Source of the DNA: Pseudobacillus wudalianchiensis
Lineage (GTDB): Bacteria > Bacillota > Bacilli > Bacillales > Domibacillaceae
NCBI RefSeq assembly: GCF_001685015.1
Contig: NZ_MAYT01000005.1
Location: forward strand, 334-64,333
Length of the DNA: 64,000 nt
Direction: 5' to 3'
Shown: piece after piece, positions 53,015-62,343 of the stretch
Layout of the letters: each line of letters begins with the position of its first letter
Numbering within the stretch: the stretch's first letter is position 1
Program-made: the position numbers and the translations under genes
The notes under the pieces: model-generated
What the model was told of the DNA's origin: nothing
The model's input: only the letters and a program-made list of their open reading frames with translations
The model's database searches: none

Positions 53015-53558
53015 GTCGCTGATCCGTTTAGACATTTCCTCCATTTTACAGGATAATGGATATGAAGTAGTAGGAGAAGCGGGCGACGGGGAGAAAGCAG
53101 TAGAGCTTGCCTTTGCGCTTAAGCCAGATTTAATCATTATGGACATTAAAATGCCTAAATTAAATGGGTTGAAAGCAGGGAAAATCATTTCCAGCAAGCT
53201 TGATGCCCCTATTATTTTAGTGACGGCTTATAGTCAGAAAGAGTTTGTAGAAAAGTCAAAGCAGGCCAATGTAGTGGCCTATCTTGTCAAACCGGTATCT
53301 GAGGCGAATTTGCTGCCAGCTGTCGAAGTGGCACTGAATCAGGCCGCTAAAATGAAATCAATGCAGGAAGCCGTTACAGCGGCGAATGAGCAGGTGGAAA
53401 AGCGAAAGCTCATCGAAAGAGCGAAAGGACTGCTTATAAAGAATCTGGCTGTTTCTGAAGAAGAAGCTTATCAGAAGATGAGAAAATTCAGCATGAAGCA
53501 TCGGCTATCTATGAATCAGACAGCTGAGAAAGTGATTGCTAAATATAAAGAATCCTAA
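52983..53558 (+). CDS. eutV: Response regulator EutV with ANTAR domain
   Basis: A 191-residue two-domain regulator. The receiver domain (about 1-118) has the acid pair ED near residue 9, the phosphoacceptor Asp54 (IIMDIKMPK) and the Lys in LVKPVSE. The C-terminal ANTAR RNA-binding domain (about 130-188) reads RKLIERAKGLLIKNLAVSEE, then AYQKMRKFSMKHRLSM. Phospho-EutV binds paired hairpins in nascent RNA and prevents termination. Two matching terminator sites lie downstream (53578 and 55885). Confidence 0.93.
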   Translation: MRKRILLVEDESLIRLDISSILQDNGYEVVGEAGDGEKAVELAFALKPDLIIMDIKMPKLNGLKAGKIISSKLDAPIILVTAYSQKEFVEKSKQANVVAYLVKPVSEANLLPAVEVALNQAAKMKSMQEAVTAANEQVEKRKLIERAKGLLIKNLAVSEEEAYQKMRKFSMKHRLSMNQTAEKVIAKYKES

Positions 53559-53577
53559 ATAACAAGTGAATAGTAAG

Positions 53578-53631
53578 TAAGCACAGACGCTTAACGATGG
53601 TACAAAGCCACCGGGAGGAGTCTGTTTTTTT
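53578..53631 (+). promoter_or_regulatory. ANTAR antitermination site before eutH
   Basis: A hairpin TAAGC-ACAGAC-GCTTA (53578-53593) has a hexaloop with A at position 1 and G at 4, the ANTAR recognition pattern. The loop bases (with preceding A) form the 5' arm of a terminator: ACAGAC (53583-53588) pairs with GTCTGT (53620-53625), with a TGG/CCA inner helix and seven Ts after. The two folds exclude each other. A second canonical ANTAR hairpin upstream was not found. Confidence 0.75.
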
Positions 53632-53674
53632 ATTGCATTTTATACTTAAATTAATGAAAAAAGGAGAGGGTTAT

Positions 53675-54973
53675 ATGAGCATGATTGGCAATATTGTTGT
53701 GTATATCATTATGACATGTGCAGTTTTAGGAGCTTTTGCGGCGATCCGCAATCCTGAGGAAGGTCTAGGAAGGGAATTTATGAATGGCCTGCATACGGTC
53801 GGTCACATCTTTGTCCCGGCAGCGGGGATCATGGCGTCCATTCCATTTTTGTCACAGTTTATTGATTCAGTGATTGGACCGCTTTTTAACTCCGTCGGAG
53901 CTGATCCGGCCATTGCAGCTACCGCTATTTTAGCAACAGATATGGGCGGTTACCAATTAGCCAATGTATTAAAAGAAACATATGAAGGATGGATTATGGC
54001 CATGATTGTCGGCTATATGGCCGGTGCGACCATCGTGTTTTCGATTCCTATGGGACTGGCCATGCTGGACAAAAGAGATCACAAATACATGGCGCTAGGC
54101 GTGATGTCAGGTGTATTAACGATTCCGATTGGTGCATTCATTGCGAGTGTGTTAACTCTTTTATTTAATACGAAAGTGCGTAATGTCATTAATACAACGA
54201 GTGACTCAACATATGAGTTTGCTTTATCCTACGGCAAAATTATGGTGAATTTACTGCCGTTGCTTATTTTCGTAGTGGCGATTGCAGCAGGGCTGAAATT
54301 CTTCCCGAAAATGATGATTCAAGGCTTTATGATTTTTGGGAAAGTGATGGATGCAGCGATTAAGCTAGTGCTGGTCTTTTCGATTGTGGAGATTTTTACA
54401 GGAGCCTTCTCCAGTTTGTTTGGCGCATGGGGCTTCGATCCCATTATGGCGGATAAGAAAGACCAGTTCCGGGCCTTAGAAACAGCCGGCTATATTGGCA
54501 TTATGCTGGCCGGTGCATTTCCAATGGTTTACTTGCTTCGTAAGTATGCGGCAAAACCGTTAGAGGCAGGGGGCAGAAAAATTGGTCTTAGTTCAACAGG
54601 GAGTGCCGGTCTTCTTGCTACCATTGCGAATATACTGGCTATGTTCCAGCTTGTTCGTTATATGAGGCCAAAAGATAAAGTTATTAACATTTCTTTTGCT
54701 GTCTGTGCAGCTTTTCTGTTGGGTGACCATTTATCCTTTACAGCTAATTTTCAGCCTAACCTAATTTTGCCTGTCCTCATTGGGAAGATTTCCGCAGGAG
54801 TTATTGCCATTGGTCTTGCTTACTGGCTGTCCGTGCCGACGGCTCTTCGGCTTGAAGAGGAAGATCGTGCAAATGGTACCATCCGTCCTGGGGAGTATTT
54901 AGAGGAAGGGGATCCTATAGCTGAAGAGAACATACAAGCACGAGAAACGGTACAAAAGGAGGTGCAAGGATGA
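53675..54973 (+). CDS. eutH: Ethanolamine permease EutH
   Basis: A 432-residue membrane protein with about 11 helices and EutH signature text such as GHIFVPAAGIMASIPFLSQF, ATDMGGYQLANVLKETYEGW and FLLGDHLSFTANFQPNLILP. It carries ethanolamine across the membrane at low supply. The ATG 53675 follows AAAAGGAGAGG; the frame is open upstream to 53597, which overlaps the terminator. The stop overlaps the eutS start (ATGA type), so translation is coupled. Confidence 0.92.
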   Translation: MSMIGNIVVYIIMTCAVLGAFAAIRNPEEGLGREFMNGLHTVGHIFVPAAGIMASIPFLSQFIDSVIGPLFNSVGADPAIAATAILATDMGGYQLANVLKETYEGWIMAMIVGYMAGATIVFSIPMGLAMLDKRDHKYMALGVMSGVLTIPIGAFIASVLTLLFNTKVRNVINTTSDSTYEFALSYGKIMVNLLPLLIFVVAIAAGLKFFPKMMIQGFMIFGKVMDAAIKLVLVFSIVEIFTGAFSSLFGAWGFDPIMADKKDQFRALETAGYIGIMLAGAFPMVYLLRKYAAKPLEAGGRKIGLSSTGSAGLLATIANILAMFQLVRYMRPKDKVINISFAVCAAFLLGDHLSFTANFQPNLILPVLIGKISAGVIAIGLAYWLSVPTALRLEEEDRANGTIRPGEYLEEGDPIAEENIQARETVQKEVQG

Positions 54974-55311
54974 GTGAAGAGAAACAGCGGTTTATTCAGG
55001 AATTCGTTCCTGGCAAGCAAATAACACTTAGTCATTTAATTGCCAATCCTGATCCGGATATGTATACAAAACTTGGCATTCAGGAAGCAGGGGCACTTGG
55101 AATATTGACACTGACTCCAAGTGAGACAGTCATTATTGCGGGAGACCTCGCTACAAAAGCAGCAAGTGTGTCGATTGGTTTTCTTGACCGTTTTACCGGA
55201 AGTTTGGTTATTGTCGGAAGCGTCTCGGAAGTGGAGATGGCCATGATTGAAATTAATCGTTTTCTTTCTGAGCAACTGGGCTATACCTCTTCGAAAATAA
55301 CAAAATCATAA
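54970..55311 (+). CDS. eutS: BMC shell protein EutS
   Basis: A 113-residue bacterial microcompartment (BMC) domain protein of the circularly permuted EutS/PduU type, which makes bent hexamers. Features: RFIQEFVPGKQITLSHLIAN at the N-terminus (permuted strand), LGIQEAGALGILTLTPSETV, and GSLVIVGSVSEVEMAMIEIN. It starts inside the eutH stop codon. Confidence 0.93.
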   Translation: MSEEKQRFIQEFVPGKQITLSHLIANPDPDMYTKLGIQEAGALGILTLTPSETVIIAGDLATKAASVSIGFLDRFTGSLVIVGSVSEVEMAMIEINRFLSEQLGYTSSKITKS

Positions 55312-55324
55312 GGAGAGGCAGAAC

Positions 55325-55819
55325 ATGATGAATCGAGTTATGTTAATTGGTTCCATTGGAGCGGGCAAATCCACTTTAACCAATGCCTTGTTAGGCAAAC
55401 AAGTAGAAGCAGTCAAGACACAGTCTCTTGTTTATCATGACTGGATTGTGGATACACCGGGCGAATATACAGAAAATCCCTTGTTTTATAAAAATATTAT
55501 GGCAACAGCTTTAGAAGTCACACACGTTTTTTATATTCAGGATGCCACAGGGGACAAAATGGTGTTTCCCCCGGGATTTAGCTCTGGCATTCCGAAATTG
55601 TCGGTCGGTGTTGTGACAAAGGCTGATCATCCTGATGCCGATATAGAAAGAACCATCCAAAAATTAAAGCAAGCTGTAACGGACGGACCCATTGTAGTGA
55701 CCTCGTCCATTACTGGCAAAGGAATTCAACTATTGCGGGACCTTGCTGCCTGTAATTCCTTACAGGAACTAAAAGAGTATGCAGCAGTACGTAGGCAGTA
55801 TGATTTTATTTTTAGGTGA
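55325..55819 (+). CDS. eutP: EutP/PduV-family GTPase
   Basis: A 164-residue small GTPase. Motifs: G1 GSIGAGKST (residues 9-17), G3 DTPGEY, and G4 TKAD. EutP-type proteins accompany ethanolamine operons; a role in positioning the microcompartment, or as an acetate-kinase-like enzyme, has been proposed for relatives. The ATG follows AAGGAGAGG. Confidence 0.87.
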   Translation: MMNRVMLIGSIGAGKSTLTNALLGKQVEAVKTQSLVYHDWIVDTPGEYTENPLFYKNIMATALEVTHVFYIQDATGDKMVFPPGFSSGIPKLSVGVVTKADHPDADIERTIQKLKQAVTDGPIVVTSSITGKGIQLLRDLAACNSLQELKEYAAVRRQYDFIFR

Positions 55820-55884
55820 AAACCTTTACAAAATGATGTTTATTCGTTATATTTAGATTATTATATTTACAAAAGTATAGAAAC

Positions 55885-55942
55885 AGGCAAAGGCGCCTCT
55901 GAGGAATTTGATGATAATCGATTCCCGGAGGCGTCTTTTTGC
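55885..55942 (+). promoter_or_regulatory. Second ANTAR antitermination site before eutA
   Basis: A short hairpin AGGC-AAAGGC-GCCT (55885-55898) presents hexaloop AAAGGC with A1 and G4. It overlaps the 5' arm of a terminator: CGCCTC (55894-55899) and GGAAT (55903-55907) pair with ATTCC (55921-55925) and GAGGCG (55928-55933), then TCTTTTT. As before eutH, only one of the two folds can form. The 4-bp stem is weak, so confidence is lower. Confidence 0.62.
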
Positions 55943-55963
55943 TTTTTAAGGTGGTGCAGAAGT

Positions 55964-57409
55964 GTGAAAAGCCTGGCATCCCGTGTGGAAACGTTATTAA
56001 GTGCCGGAATCGATATTGGTACGAGCACAACAAAATTGGTCATCAGCCGATTTTCACTCATGAATTTAGCCGGAGGAACACATGTACCAAGAATTGAAAT
56101 CATTGACAAAGAAATTTTATATCGCAGCCCAATTTTTAGAACTCCGTTATTATCCGCCACAACGATTGATATGATTGCGGTCGATGATATCGTAAAAAGT
56201 GAATATGAGAAGGCAGGCGTGACGTCGGACCAAATCCAAACAGGAGCCGTTATTATTACGGGAGAAACGGCCACGAAGCAAAACGCAGAGGAAATGGTTC
56301 ATCATTTATCCGAACATGCCGGAGGATTTTTAGTTGCTGCAGCAGGGCCGGATTTAGAAGGGATCATCGCAGCCAAGGGTTCTGGAGCTTATGGTTATTC
56401 TAAAAAAACAGGCAAGTCGGTGGCGAATGTCGATATCGGCGGTGGTACAGCGAATATTGCGGTGTACCAAGACGGCAGGCTGACTGGCACATGTACACTT
56501 CATGTAGGCGGTAGGCTCATTGAATTTGAAGATGAACAGATCAAAAGCATTTCTCCTCCTGTGGAAAAGCTTATCCGTCAGGAAGGCTGGACAGTGCAGA
56601 TAGGTGATAGTAAATATCATCCGGACGTTCAGAAAATCACACGACGCATGGCCACAGTGATGGCAAATGTTTTATCAAAGTCAATGACAATGGAGGATGA
56701 AGTACTTTTATTAGGCCATCCTCCACAATGGAGTGGAGACGTTGACGTCATTGTTTTTTCAGGCGGCGTATCGGAATGTATTTATCAATTAGAAGAGGAA
56801 AATGCTTCTTTGGCTGTCTACGATGACATTGGGATAGAACTCGCCTCTGCGTTGAGACGGGAACCGGGTTTGCAGCACTATGAATGGAAAAAGCCAAATG
56901 AAACAGTCCGAGCAACGGTTCTCGGGGCCGGCACCCAAACGACAAATATTAGTGGAGCCACGATTCAGGTAGAGAGCAGCCAACTGCCACAGAAAAACCT
57001 GCCCGTCGTAGAGGTTTCGTTTGAATATGAAACCGCTGTAGGGCTGGCTAAATTGCAAAGCAGCGTAGAAGAAGCGATTGCGATTTATGATCCAGGGGGA
57101 GAAGGACAAAACTTTGTGCTTTATTTGACGGATATCCCCTATCTCAAGTTTAGGGATATCCAGTCGATTGCTAAAAAGCTAATTGCCTGTCGGCGACTAA
57201 AGCCCGATCCTCTTCAGCCATTTATTATTGTTTTACAGAGCGATCATGCGAAAGTTCTCGGGCAGACATTGCAGGCTTTGGAGCCAGAGCAGAGCATACT
57301 GTGCATTGATCAAATCGATATCGAGCAAGGGGGCTACATGGACATCGGCCAGGTTCTTCAGTCCGGAGTAGTGCCGGTAGTCATAAAAACCCTCACTTTT
57401 CACTCATAA
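55964..57409 (+). CDS. eutA: Ethanolamine ammonia-lyase reactivating factor EutA
   Basis: A 481-residue actin/Hsp70-type ATPase that replaces damaged cobalamin on ethanolamine ammonia-lyase. Phosphate motifs SAGIDIGTSTTKLVI at the N-terminus and NVDIGGGTANIAVYQDG in the middle, plus FSGGVSECIY, mark the fold. The start is GTG 55964 after AAGGTGGTG. It directly precedes eutB, its target enzyme. Confidence 0.93.
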   Translation: MKSLASRVETLLSAGIDIGTSTTKLVISRFSLMNLAGGTHVPRIEIIDKEILYRSPIFRTPLLSATTIDMIAVDDIVKSEYEKAGVTSDQIQTGAVIITGETATKQNAEEMVHHLSEHAGGFLVAAAGPDLEGIIAAKGSGAYGYSKKTGKSVANVDIGGGTANIAVYQDGRLTGTCTLHVGGRLIEFEDEQIKSISPPVEKLIRQEGWTVQIGDSKYHPDVQKITRRMATVMANVLSKSMTMEDEVLLLGHPPQWSGDVDVIVFSGGVSECIYQLEEENASLAVYDDIGIELASALRREPGLQHYEWKKPNETVRATVLGAGTQTTNISGATIQVESSQLPQKNLPVVEVSFEYETAVGLAKLQSSVEEAIAIYDPGGEGQNFVLYLTDIPYLKFRDIQSIAKKLIACRRLKPDPLQPFIIVLQSDHAKVLGQTLQALEPEQSILCIDQIDIEQGGYMDIGQVLQSGVVPVVIKTLTFHS

Positions 57410-57428
57410 AGCAAGGAGGAAGGCGGAG

Positions 57429-58793
57429 TTGAATCTTAAAACAACGATGGGCGGAACGACCTTTCAATTTAACGATTTGAAAGATCTTTTCGCAAAAGCA
57501 AATGAAGAAAAGTCCGGAGACCGTCTGGCTGGCATCGCCGCCGAAACGGTGCAAGAGCGAATTGCAGCTAAGTCGGTCTTAAGTGACATTACCTTAGCTG
57601 ATATTCGCAATCACCCGCTCATTGAAGCAGAAAAAGATGAAGTATCTTTCATTATTGAAAAAGATATAAACGAACCTATTTACGAGCAGTTAAAAAATTG
57701 GTCCGTTGCTGAATTGCGTGAATACATTTTAGACAATGAGACGAGTGACCGAGACCTAAAACGTATTAGCCAAGGGTTAACGAGCGAAATGATCGCAGCA
57801 GTAGCAAAGCTGATGTCTAACCTTGACCTTGTTCATGCCGCCAGTAAAATCGAAATCTTGTCGACATGCAACATTACGATCGGGCAAAAAGGAACGCTTG
57901 CTTCAAGACTTCAACCCAATCATCCAACTGATAATGTAGAAGGGATGATCGCTTCATTGAAAGATGGTTTGTCCTATGGGGTTGGGGATGCGGTTATCGG
58001 CATTAATCCGGTCGATGATTCAGTAGAGAGTGTGAAGAGGCTCTTAGAAGCGAGCCACGAGTTTATTCAAGAATGGGCGATACCGACCCAAAATTGTGTA
58101 TTAGCTCATGTAACCACTCAGATGAAAGCCGTTGAAAGAGGAGCACCGGCTGACATGATTTTTCAAAGTATTGCAGGTACAGAGAAAGCGAATCGTTCCT
58201 TTGGGATTTCTGCTCCGTTGCTTCACGAGGCAGCTGAGTTGGCGAAAAAATTTGGCACAAGCAGTGGCCCTGAACGTCTGTATTTCGAAACAGGCCAAGG
58301 TTCAGAGTTGTCTGCAGAAGCGCATTACGGAATAGATCAAATGACGCTAGAGGCTAGAAACTATGGATTTGCCAGGCACTACAACCCTTACATTGTGAAC
58401 ACCGTGGTCGGCTTTATTGGTCCGGAATATTTATACAATAGTAAGCAAGTCATTCGGGCTGGCCTTGAAGACCACTTCATGGGGAAAATGCATGGGTTGC
58501 CGATGGGAGTAGATATTTGCTACACGAACCATATTCGGGCAGATCAGAATGATATGGAAGACCTCGGAGTGCTGTTAACCGCTGCTGGAGTAAACTTTAT
58601 TATTGCTACTCCAATGGGAGATGACTGTATGCTGAACTATCAGTCTATGAGCTACCACGATATTGCTACCCTGCGGCAAACGCTGGGGAAATCTCCTTCT
58701 CCAGAATTTGCTGAGTGGCTTGAGAAAATGGGCATTTGGGAAAATGGACGGCTCAGCAAATATGCTGGCGATCCAACACTATTTTCAAGATAG
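57429..58793 (+). CDS. eutB: Ethanolamine ammonia-lyase large subunit EutB
   Basis: A 454-residue TIM-barrel subunit with the substrate site and cobalamin contact. EutB-typical segments: TCNITIGQKGTLASRLQPNH, ISAPLLHEAAELAKKF, LYFETGQGSELSAEAHYGID and GLPMGVDICYTNHIRADQND. It converts ethanolamine to acetaldehyde and ammonia with coenzyme B12. TTG 57429 follows AAGGAGGAAGG. It is immediately upstream of eutC. Confidence 0.95.
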   Translation: MNLKTTMGGTTFQFNDLKDLFAKANEEKSGDRLAGIAAETVQERIAAKSVLSDITLADIRNHPLIEAEKDEVSFIIEKDINEPIYEQLKNWSVAELREYILDNETSDRDLKRISQGLTSEMIAAVAKLMSNLDLVHAASKIEILSTCNITIGQKGTLASRLQPNHPTDNVEGMIASLKDGLSYGVGDAVIGINPVDDSVESVKRLLEASHEFIQEWAIPTQNCVLAHVTTQMKAVERGAPADMIFQSIAGTEKANRSFGISAPLLHEAAELAKKFGTSSGPERLYFETGQGSELSAEAHYGIDQMTLEARNYGFARHYNPYIVNTVVGFIGPEYLYNSKQVIRAGLEDHFMGKMHGLPMGVDICYTNHIRADQNDMEDLGVLLTAAGVNFIIATPMGDDCMLNYQSMSYHDIATLRQTLGKSPSPEFAEWLEKMGIWENGRLSKYAGDPTLFSR

Positions 58794-58804
58794 GAGGCTG
58801 AAAC

Positions 58805-59758
58805 ATGGAAAAAGAACTGATTGCTTCGATTACGAAGCTTGTGATAGAAAAACTTAACCAAGAGCAGCCGCCTAAAGAACCAGAAGTGGCTTTATGGAGC
58901 GCGTCCCCAAAGAACCCTGCACCCGTTGAGGCAACTGAACAGAATTTGGAACGGATTGAGCTTAAACCAGTTCGACAAGAAGCTATACAGAGAAAAGAAC
59001 AGAAGACTCATCAATCCAGGACATGCAGTGATTCTTTGAAATTAGAAAAGAAGGAACAGCAACTGGAAGAGCTTCGTCAAAAAACACCTTCACGAATTGC
59101 GGTTGGCCGGGCCGGCAGCCGCCCTAAAACCAATACGTGGCTTCAGTTCCGTTACGATCATGCTGCGGCAGTTGATGCTGTATATGGGGAAGTATCTGCC
59201 GATGTACTGGAGAATCTCGGGGTTTTCACTGTCCATACCCGTGTGGAGGACAAAGAGGAGTACATCCGCCGCCCTGATCGCGGCCGCCAGCTGTCAGATG
59301 AATCGAGAAAAATTATTAAAGATCGGTGCCAAAATTCACCCACCGTCCAAGTGGTCATTTCTAATGGCTTGAGCGCGAAGGCTGTTGAAGCCAATATAGA
59401 AGACGTGTATCTATCTTTACAACAGTCGCTGAATAACTTAAAGATCGACATGGGGACTACTTTTTATGTCGATAAAGGCCGCGTGGCATTGATGGATGAG
59501 ATTGGAGAAATTTTGACACCGGATGTGGTCATCATGTTAATCGGTGAACGACCGGGACTTGTCAGCGCTGAGTCACTAAGTGCGTATATGTGCTACAAGC
59601 CGAGAAAAGGAGTCATCGAAGCGGACCGGATGGTCGTCTCTAATATCCATAAAGGCGGTATTCCGCCGGTTGAAGCAGGAGCCTATCTTGGAACAATCGT
59701 TCAAAAAATTCTAAAATACCAGGCTAGCGGTGTATCGCTTGTTCAAAAAGAAAGCTAG
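58805..59758 (+). CDS. eutC: Ethanolamine ammonia-lyase small subunit EutC
   Basis: A 317-residue small subunit. Residues 1-20 form an amphipathic helix (ELIASITKLVIEKLNQEQ), a typical microcompartment-targeting peptide. A long, charged linker (about 20-95) follows, and the catalytic-partner domain begins at about 97 (RIAVGRAGSRPKTNTWLQFR) with ADVLENLGVFTVHTRVEDKE and AYMCYKPRKG near the C-terminus. The ATG has the site AGGAGGCTG. Confidence 0.94.
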   Translation: MEKELIASITKLVIEKLNQEQPPKEPEVALWSASPKNPAPVEATEQNLERIELKPVRQEAIQRKEQKTHQSRTCSDSLKLEKKEQQLEELRQKTPSRIAVGRAGSRPKTNTWLQFRYDHAAAVDAVYGEVSADVLENLGVFTVHTRVEDKEEYIRRPDRGRQLSDESRKIIKDRCQNSPTVQVVISNGLSAKAVEANIEDVYLSLQQSLNNLKIDMGTTFYVDKGRVALMDEIGEILTPDVVIMLIGERPGLVSAESLSAYMCYKPRKGVIEADRMVVSNIHKGGIPPVEAGAYLGTIVQKILKYQASGVSLVQKES

Positions 59759-59773
59759 AGAGGTGAATAACAG

Positions 59774-60427
59774 ATGCCCTTACCTCATGTAAAAGCTGAC
59801 ATCCTCGCTATGCGGGTGATTCCAAATGTTGACCAAGGCTTGGCAGAAAAGTTGAAGTTGAAAGACAGCCATCGCAGTCTCGGAATGTTTACCGTAACAA
59901 GTGATGATGTCGGCTACACAGCACTTGATGAAGCGACAAAATATGCGGATGTCGATGTTGTGTATGCCAAATCGTTTTATGCAGGAGCCAATTACTCCTC
60001 GGGTCCGCTCTCAGGAGAGATGATAGGGATTATTGCGGGAGCAACACCTGAGCAAGTGAGAAGTGGATTGGAAGCCATAGAGACCATTGTTGAATCTGGG
60101 GCTTTTTTTGAAGCGTTAAATGAAGAAGGAAGCCATCTTTTATACGCTCACGTTGTTTCGAGGACCGGAAGCTATCTCTCTTCTCTGGCAGGAATCAAGG
60201 AAGGGGATTCGCTCGCCTATTTAATTGCTCCACCTCTCGAATCGGTTTATGGGCTGGATGCAGCCTTGAAAGCAGCAGACGTGGAGATTTGCCAGCTGTT
60301 CGAACCGCCGTCGGAAACCAACTATGGCGGGGGCTTGTTAACGGGAAGTCAATCAGCTTGCCAGGCAGCTGCGGATGCATTTCGTGAAACGATCATCGAA
60401 TTGATAAAAGACCCGCTTCGTTATTAA
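59774..60427 (+). CDS. eutL: BMC shell protein EutL
   Basis: A 217-residue tandem BMC-domain protein that forms trimers with a gated central pore. Text matching EutL: VIPNVDQGLAEKLKLKDSHR, ALDEATKYADVDVVYAKSFY, and SETNYGGGLLTGSQSACQAA. The ATG follows AGAGAGGTG. Confidence 0.94.
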   Translation: MPLPHVKADILAMRVIPNVDQGLAEKLKLKDSHRSLGMFTVTSDDVGYTALDEATKYADVDVVYAKSFYAGANYSSGPLSGEMIGIIAGATPEQVRSGLEAIETIVESGAFFEALNEEGSHLLYAHVVSRTGSYLSSLAGIKEGDSLAYLIAPPLESVYGLDAALKAADVEICQLFEPPSETNYGGGLLTGSQSACQAAADAFRETIIELIKDPLRY

Positions 60428-60465
60428 GAGATGGAGCAGTATTAGTCTTAAAGGAGTGTGAAAGT

Positions 60466-61995
60466 ATGACTGCAGTAATCGACCGCGATTTGCTTGCTAT
60501 TCAGGAAATGCGGGAAGCAGTTAGAAAAGCCAAAGAAGCTCAACAGCGCTATCTGTCTTATTCGCAGGAGCAAGTGGACCACATTGTCAAAGCTGTCGCG
60601 GATGCTGCCTATGCAAAATCTTATGAACTGGCTGTTATGGCAGTAGAAGAAACCGGCATGGGCGTAGCAGAGCATAAAAAGATAAAGAATGAAGTAGGAT
60701 CCAAAGCAGTATATGAATCTATTAAAGATGAAAAGACTGTCGGTATCGTTAGGGAAGACACAGAAAAGAAAATAGTAGAAATTGCCGCGCCTTTTGGAGT
60801 GGTAGCCGCTATTATTCCAACGACTAATCCAACATCCACTGCTTTTTTTAAGACATTAATTGCCTTGAAAACACGCAATGCAATTGTGGTGAGCCCGCAT
60901 CCTTACGCTGTGAAATGCACCATTGAAGCATTGAAGGTTTGTGAAAAAGCGGCAGTGGAAGCAGGAGCCCCAGAAGGGTTAATCGGATGGCTGTCATATG
61001 CTTCTATGGAAGCGACGCAGTCCCTAATGAAGCATCCTGATGTCCATTTAATTTTGGCAACGGGGGGAGGCGGCTTAGTGAAGGCTGCGTACAGCTCCGG
61101 AAAACCAGCTTATGGTGTTGGGCCAGGAAACGTGCCTGTATACATCGAAAAAACAGCCAATATACAAAAGGCCGCTTCGATGATTGTAGACAGTAAGTCC
61201 TTTGATTATGGCACCATTTGCGCAACAGAGCAGGCCATCATCGTAGATAAAAACATTTTATCCATCACCTTGCAAGAGCTGAAGAAGAACGGAGCTTATT
61301 TACTGAATCAGGAAGAAAAGATTCGTATGGAAAAGGTCATTTCACCTGTACCTGGTAAAGTCAATCCTAAAATCGTTGGCAAAAGCCCAGCTTTTATCGC
61401 TAGTCTGGCTGGCATTGATATTGATGACTCGGTTCGTTTATTCGTTGCAGAGGAAACGAAAATCGGCAAAGATGTTCCGTTTTCCTTGGAAAAGCTTTCA
61501 CCGATTTTTGCCTTATATACGGCAGAGAACAAGGATGAAGCAAAACAATTATGCAGCCGTCTACTCGATCTTGGCGGCCGGGGGCATAGTTTATCGATCC
61601 ATACAGAAGATGACAAGGTGGCACGGGAATTTGCTGTTGAGATGCCGGTGTCCAGAATCTTAGTGAATACATTATCTTCAGTCGGAGCGGTCGGTGGTAC
61701 GACAGGACTTGCACCATCCATGACACTTGGCTGCGGATCCTTCGGAGGGAACATCACCTCTGACAATATTACAGCCCGTCATTTGCTTAACATTAAACGG
61801 ATGGCTTACGGCATCAAAGAAGTCAGTATTCCAAGAAAAGGAACATACCAGACATCATCCGATTTAAAAGTGAACAACACGGATACTGAACAGGTTGTTA
61901 AAAGCGTGATTGCTTCGATGGGAAAAAGCGGACAAGTTGATGTAAAGGAAGTAGCCGAGCTTGTAAATAAAGTAATTGAACAATATAGCAAATAA
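60466..61995 (+). CDS. eutE: Acetylating acetaldehyde dehydrogenase EutE
   Basis: A 509-residue CoA-dependent aldehyde dehydrogenase that turns acetaldehyde into acetyl-CoA with NAD. Cofactor motif [20 protein letters not shown] and catalytic-Cys region [18 protein letters not shown] (Cys in TICATEQ) are in place. The N-terminus lacks an obvious targeting helix; instead the C-terminal end [19 protein letters not shown] is an amphipathic helix that could target the enzyme to the shell. The ATG follows AAAGGAGTG. Confidence 0.94.
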   Translation: MTAVIDRDLLAIQEMREAVRKAKEAQQRYLSYSQEQVDHIVKAVADAAYAKSYELAVMAVEETGMGVAEHKKIKNEVGSKAVYESIKDEKTVGIVREDTEKKIVEIAAPFGVVAAIIPTTNPTSTAFFKTLIALKTRNAIVVSPHPYAVKCTIEALKVCEKAAVEAGAPEGLIGWLSYASMEATQSLMKHPDVHLILATGGGGLVKAAYSSGKPAYGVGPGNVPVYIEKTANIQKAASMIVDSKSFDYGTICATEQAIIVDKNILSITLQELKKNGAYLLNQEEKIRMEKVISPVPGKVNPKIVGKSPAFIASLAGIDIDDSVRLFVAEETKIGKDVPFSLEKLSPIFALYTAENKDEAKQLCSRLLDLGGRGHSLSIHTEDDKVAREFAVEMPVSRILVNTLSSVGAVGGTTGLAPSMTLGCGSFGGNITSDNITARHLLNIKRMAYGIKEVSIPRKGTYQTSSDLKVNNTDTEQVVKSVIASMGKSGQVDVKEVAELVNKVIEQYSK

Positions 61996-62014
61996 AAATT
62001 AGGAGGAATATAAA

Positions 62015-62311
62015 ATGGCAAGAGAAATGACAGCATTAGGAATGATTGAAACAAAAGGATTAGTGGCATCAATTGAAGCAGCAGACGCAATGGTAAAAGC
62101 GGCAAGCGTTCACTTAGTTGGCAAAGTACATGTGGGCGGCGGAATTGTAACAGTATTAGTGCGTGGTGATGTTGGAGCAGTAAAAGCAGCGACAGATGCT
62201 GGAGCAGCAGCAGCTCAGCGTGTTGGAGAATTAAATTCTGTTCATGTTATCCCGCGTCCGCATAACGAATTAGAGTCCATCCTGCCAAAAGCACCTGAGT
62301 TTACAGAATAA
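62015..62311 (+). CDS. eutM: BMC shell protein EutM (PduA type)
   Basis: A 98-residue single BMC-domain shell protein: [20 protein letters not shown], then the pore-loop region [20 protein letters not shown]. It forms the main hexameric facets. The ATG follows AGGAGGAA. A related gene lies at 63499. Confidence 0.95.
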   Translation: MAREMTALGMIETKGLVASIEAADAMVKAASVHLVGKVHVGGGIVTVLVRGDVGAVKAATDAGAAAAQRVGELNSVHVIPRPHNELESILPKAPEFTE

Positions 62312-62343
62312 GCAAAGAATCGTAAAAAGAGAGGTGAGCGCTT

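Noticed and set aside
61308-61766. 152-residue minus-strand ORF inside eutE
   Set aside because: It is a shadow of the well-supported eutE gene with no signal of its own.
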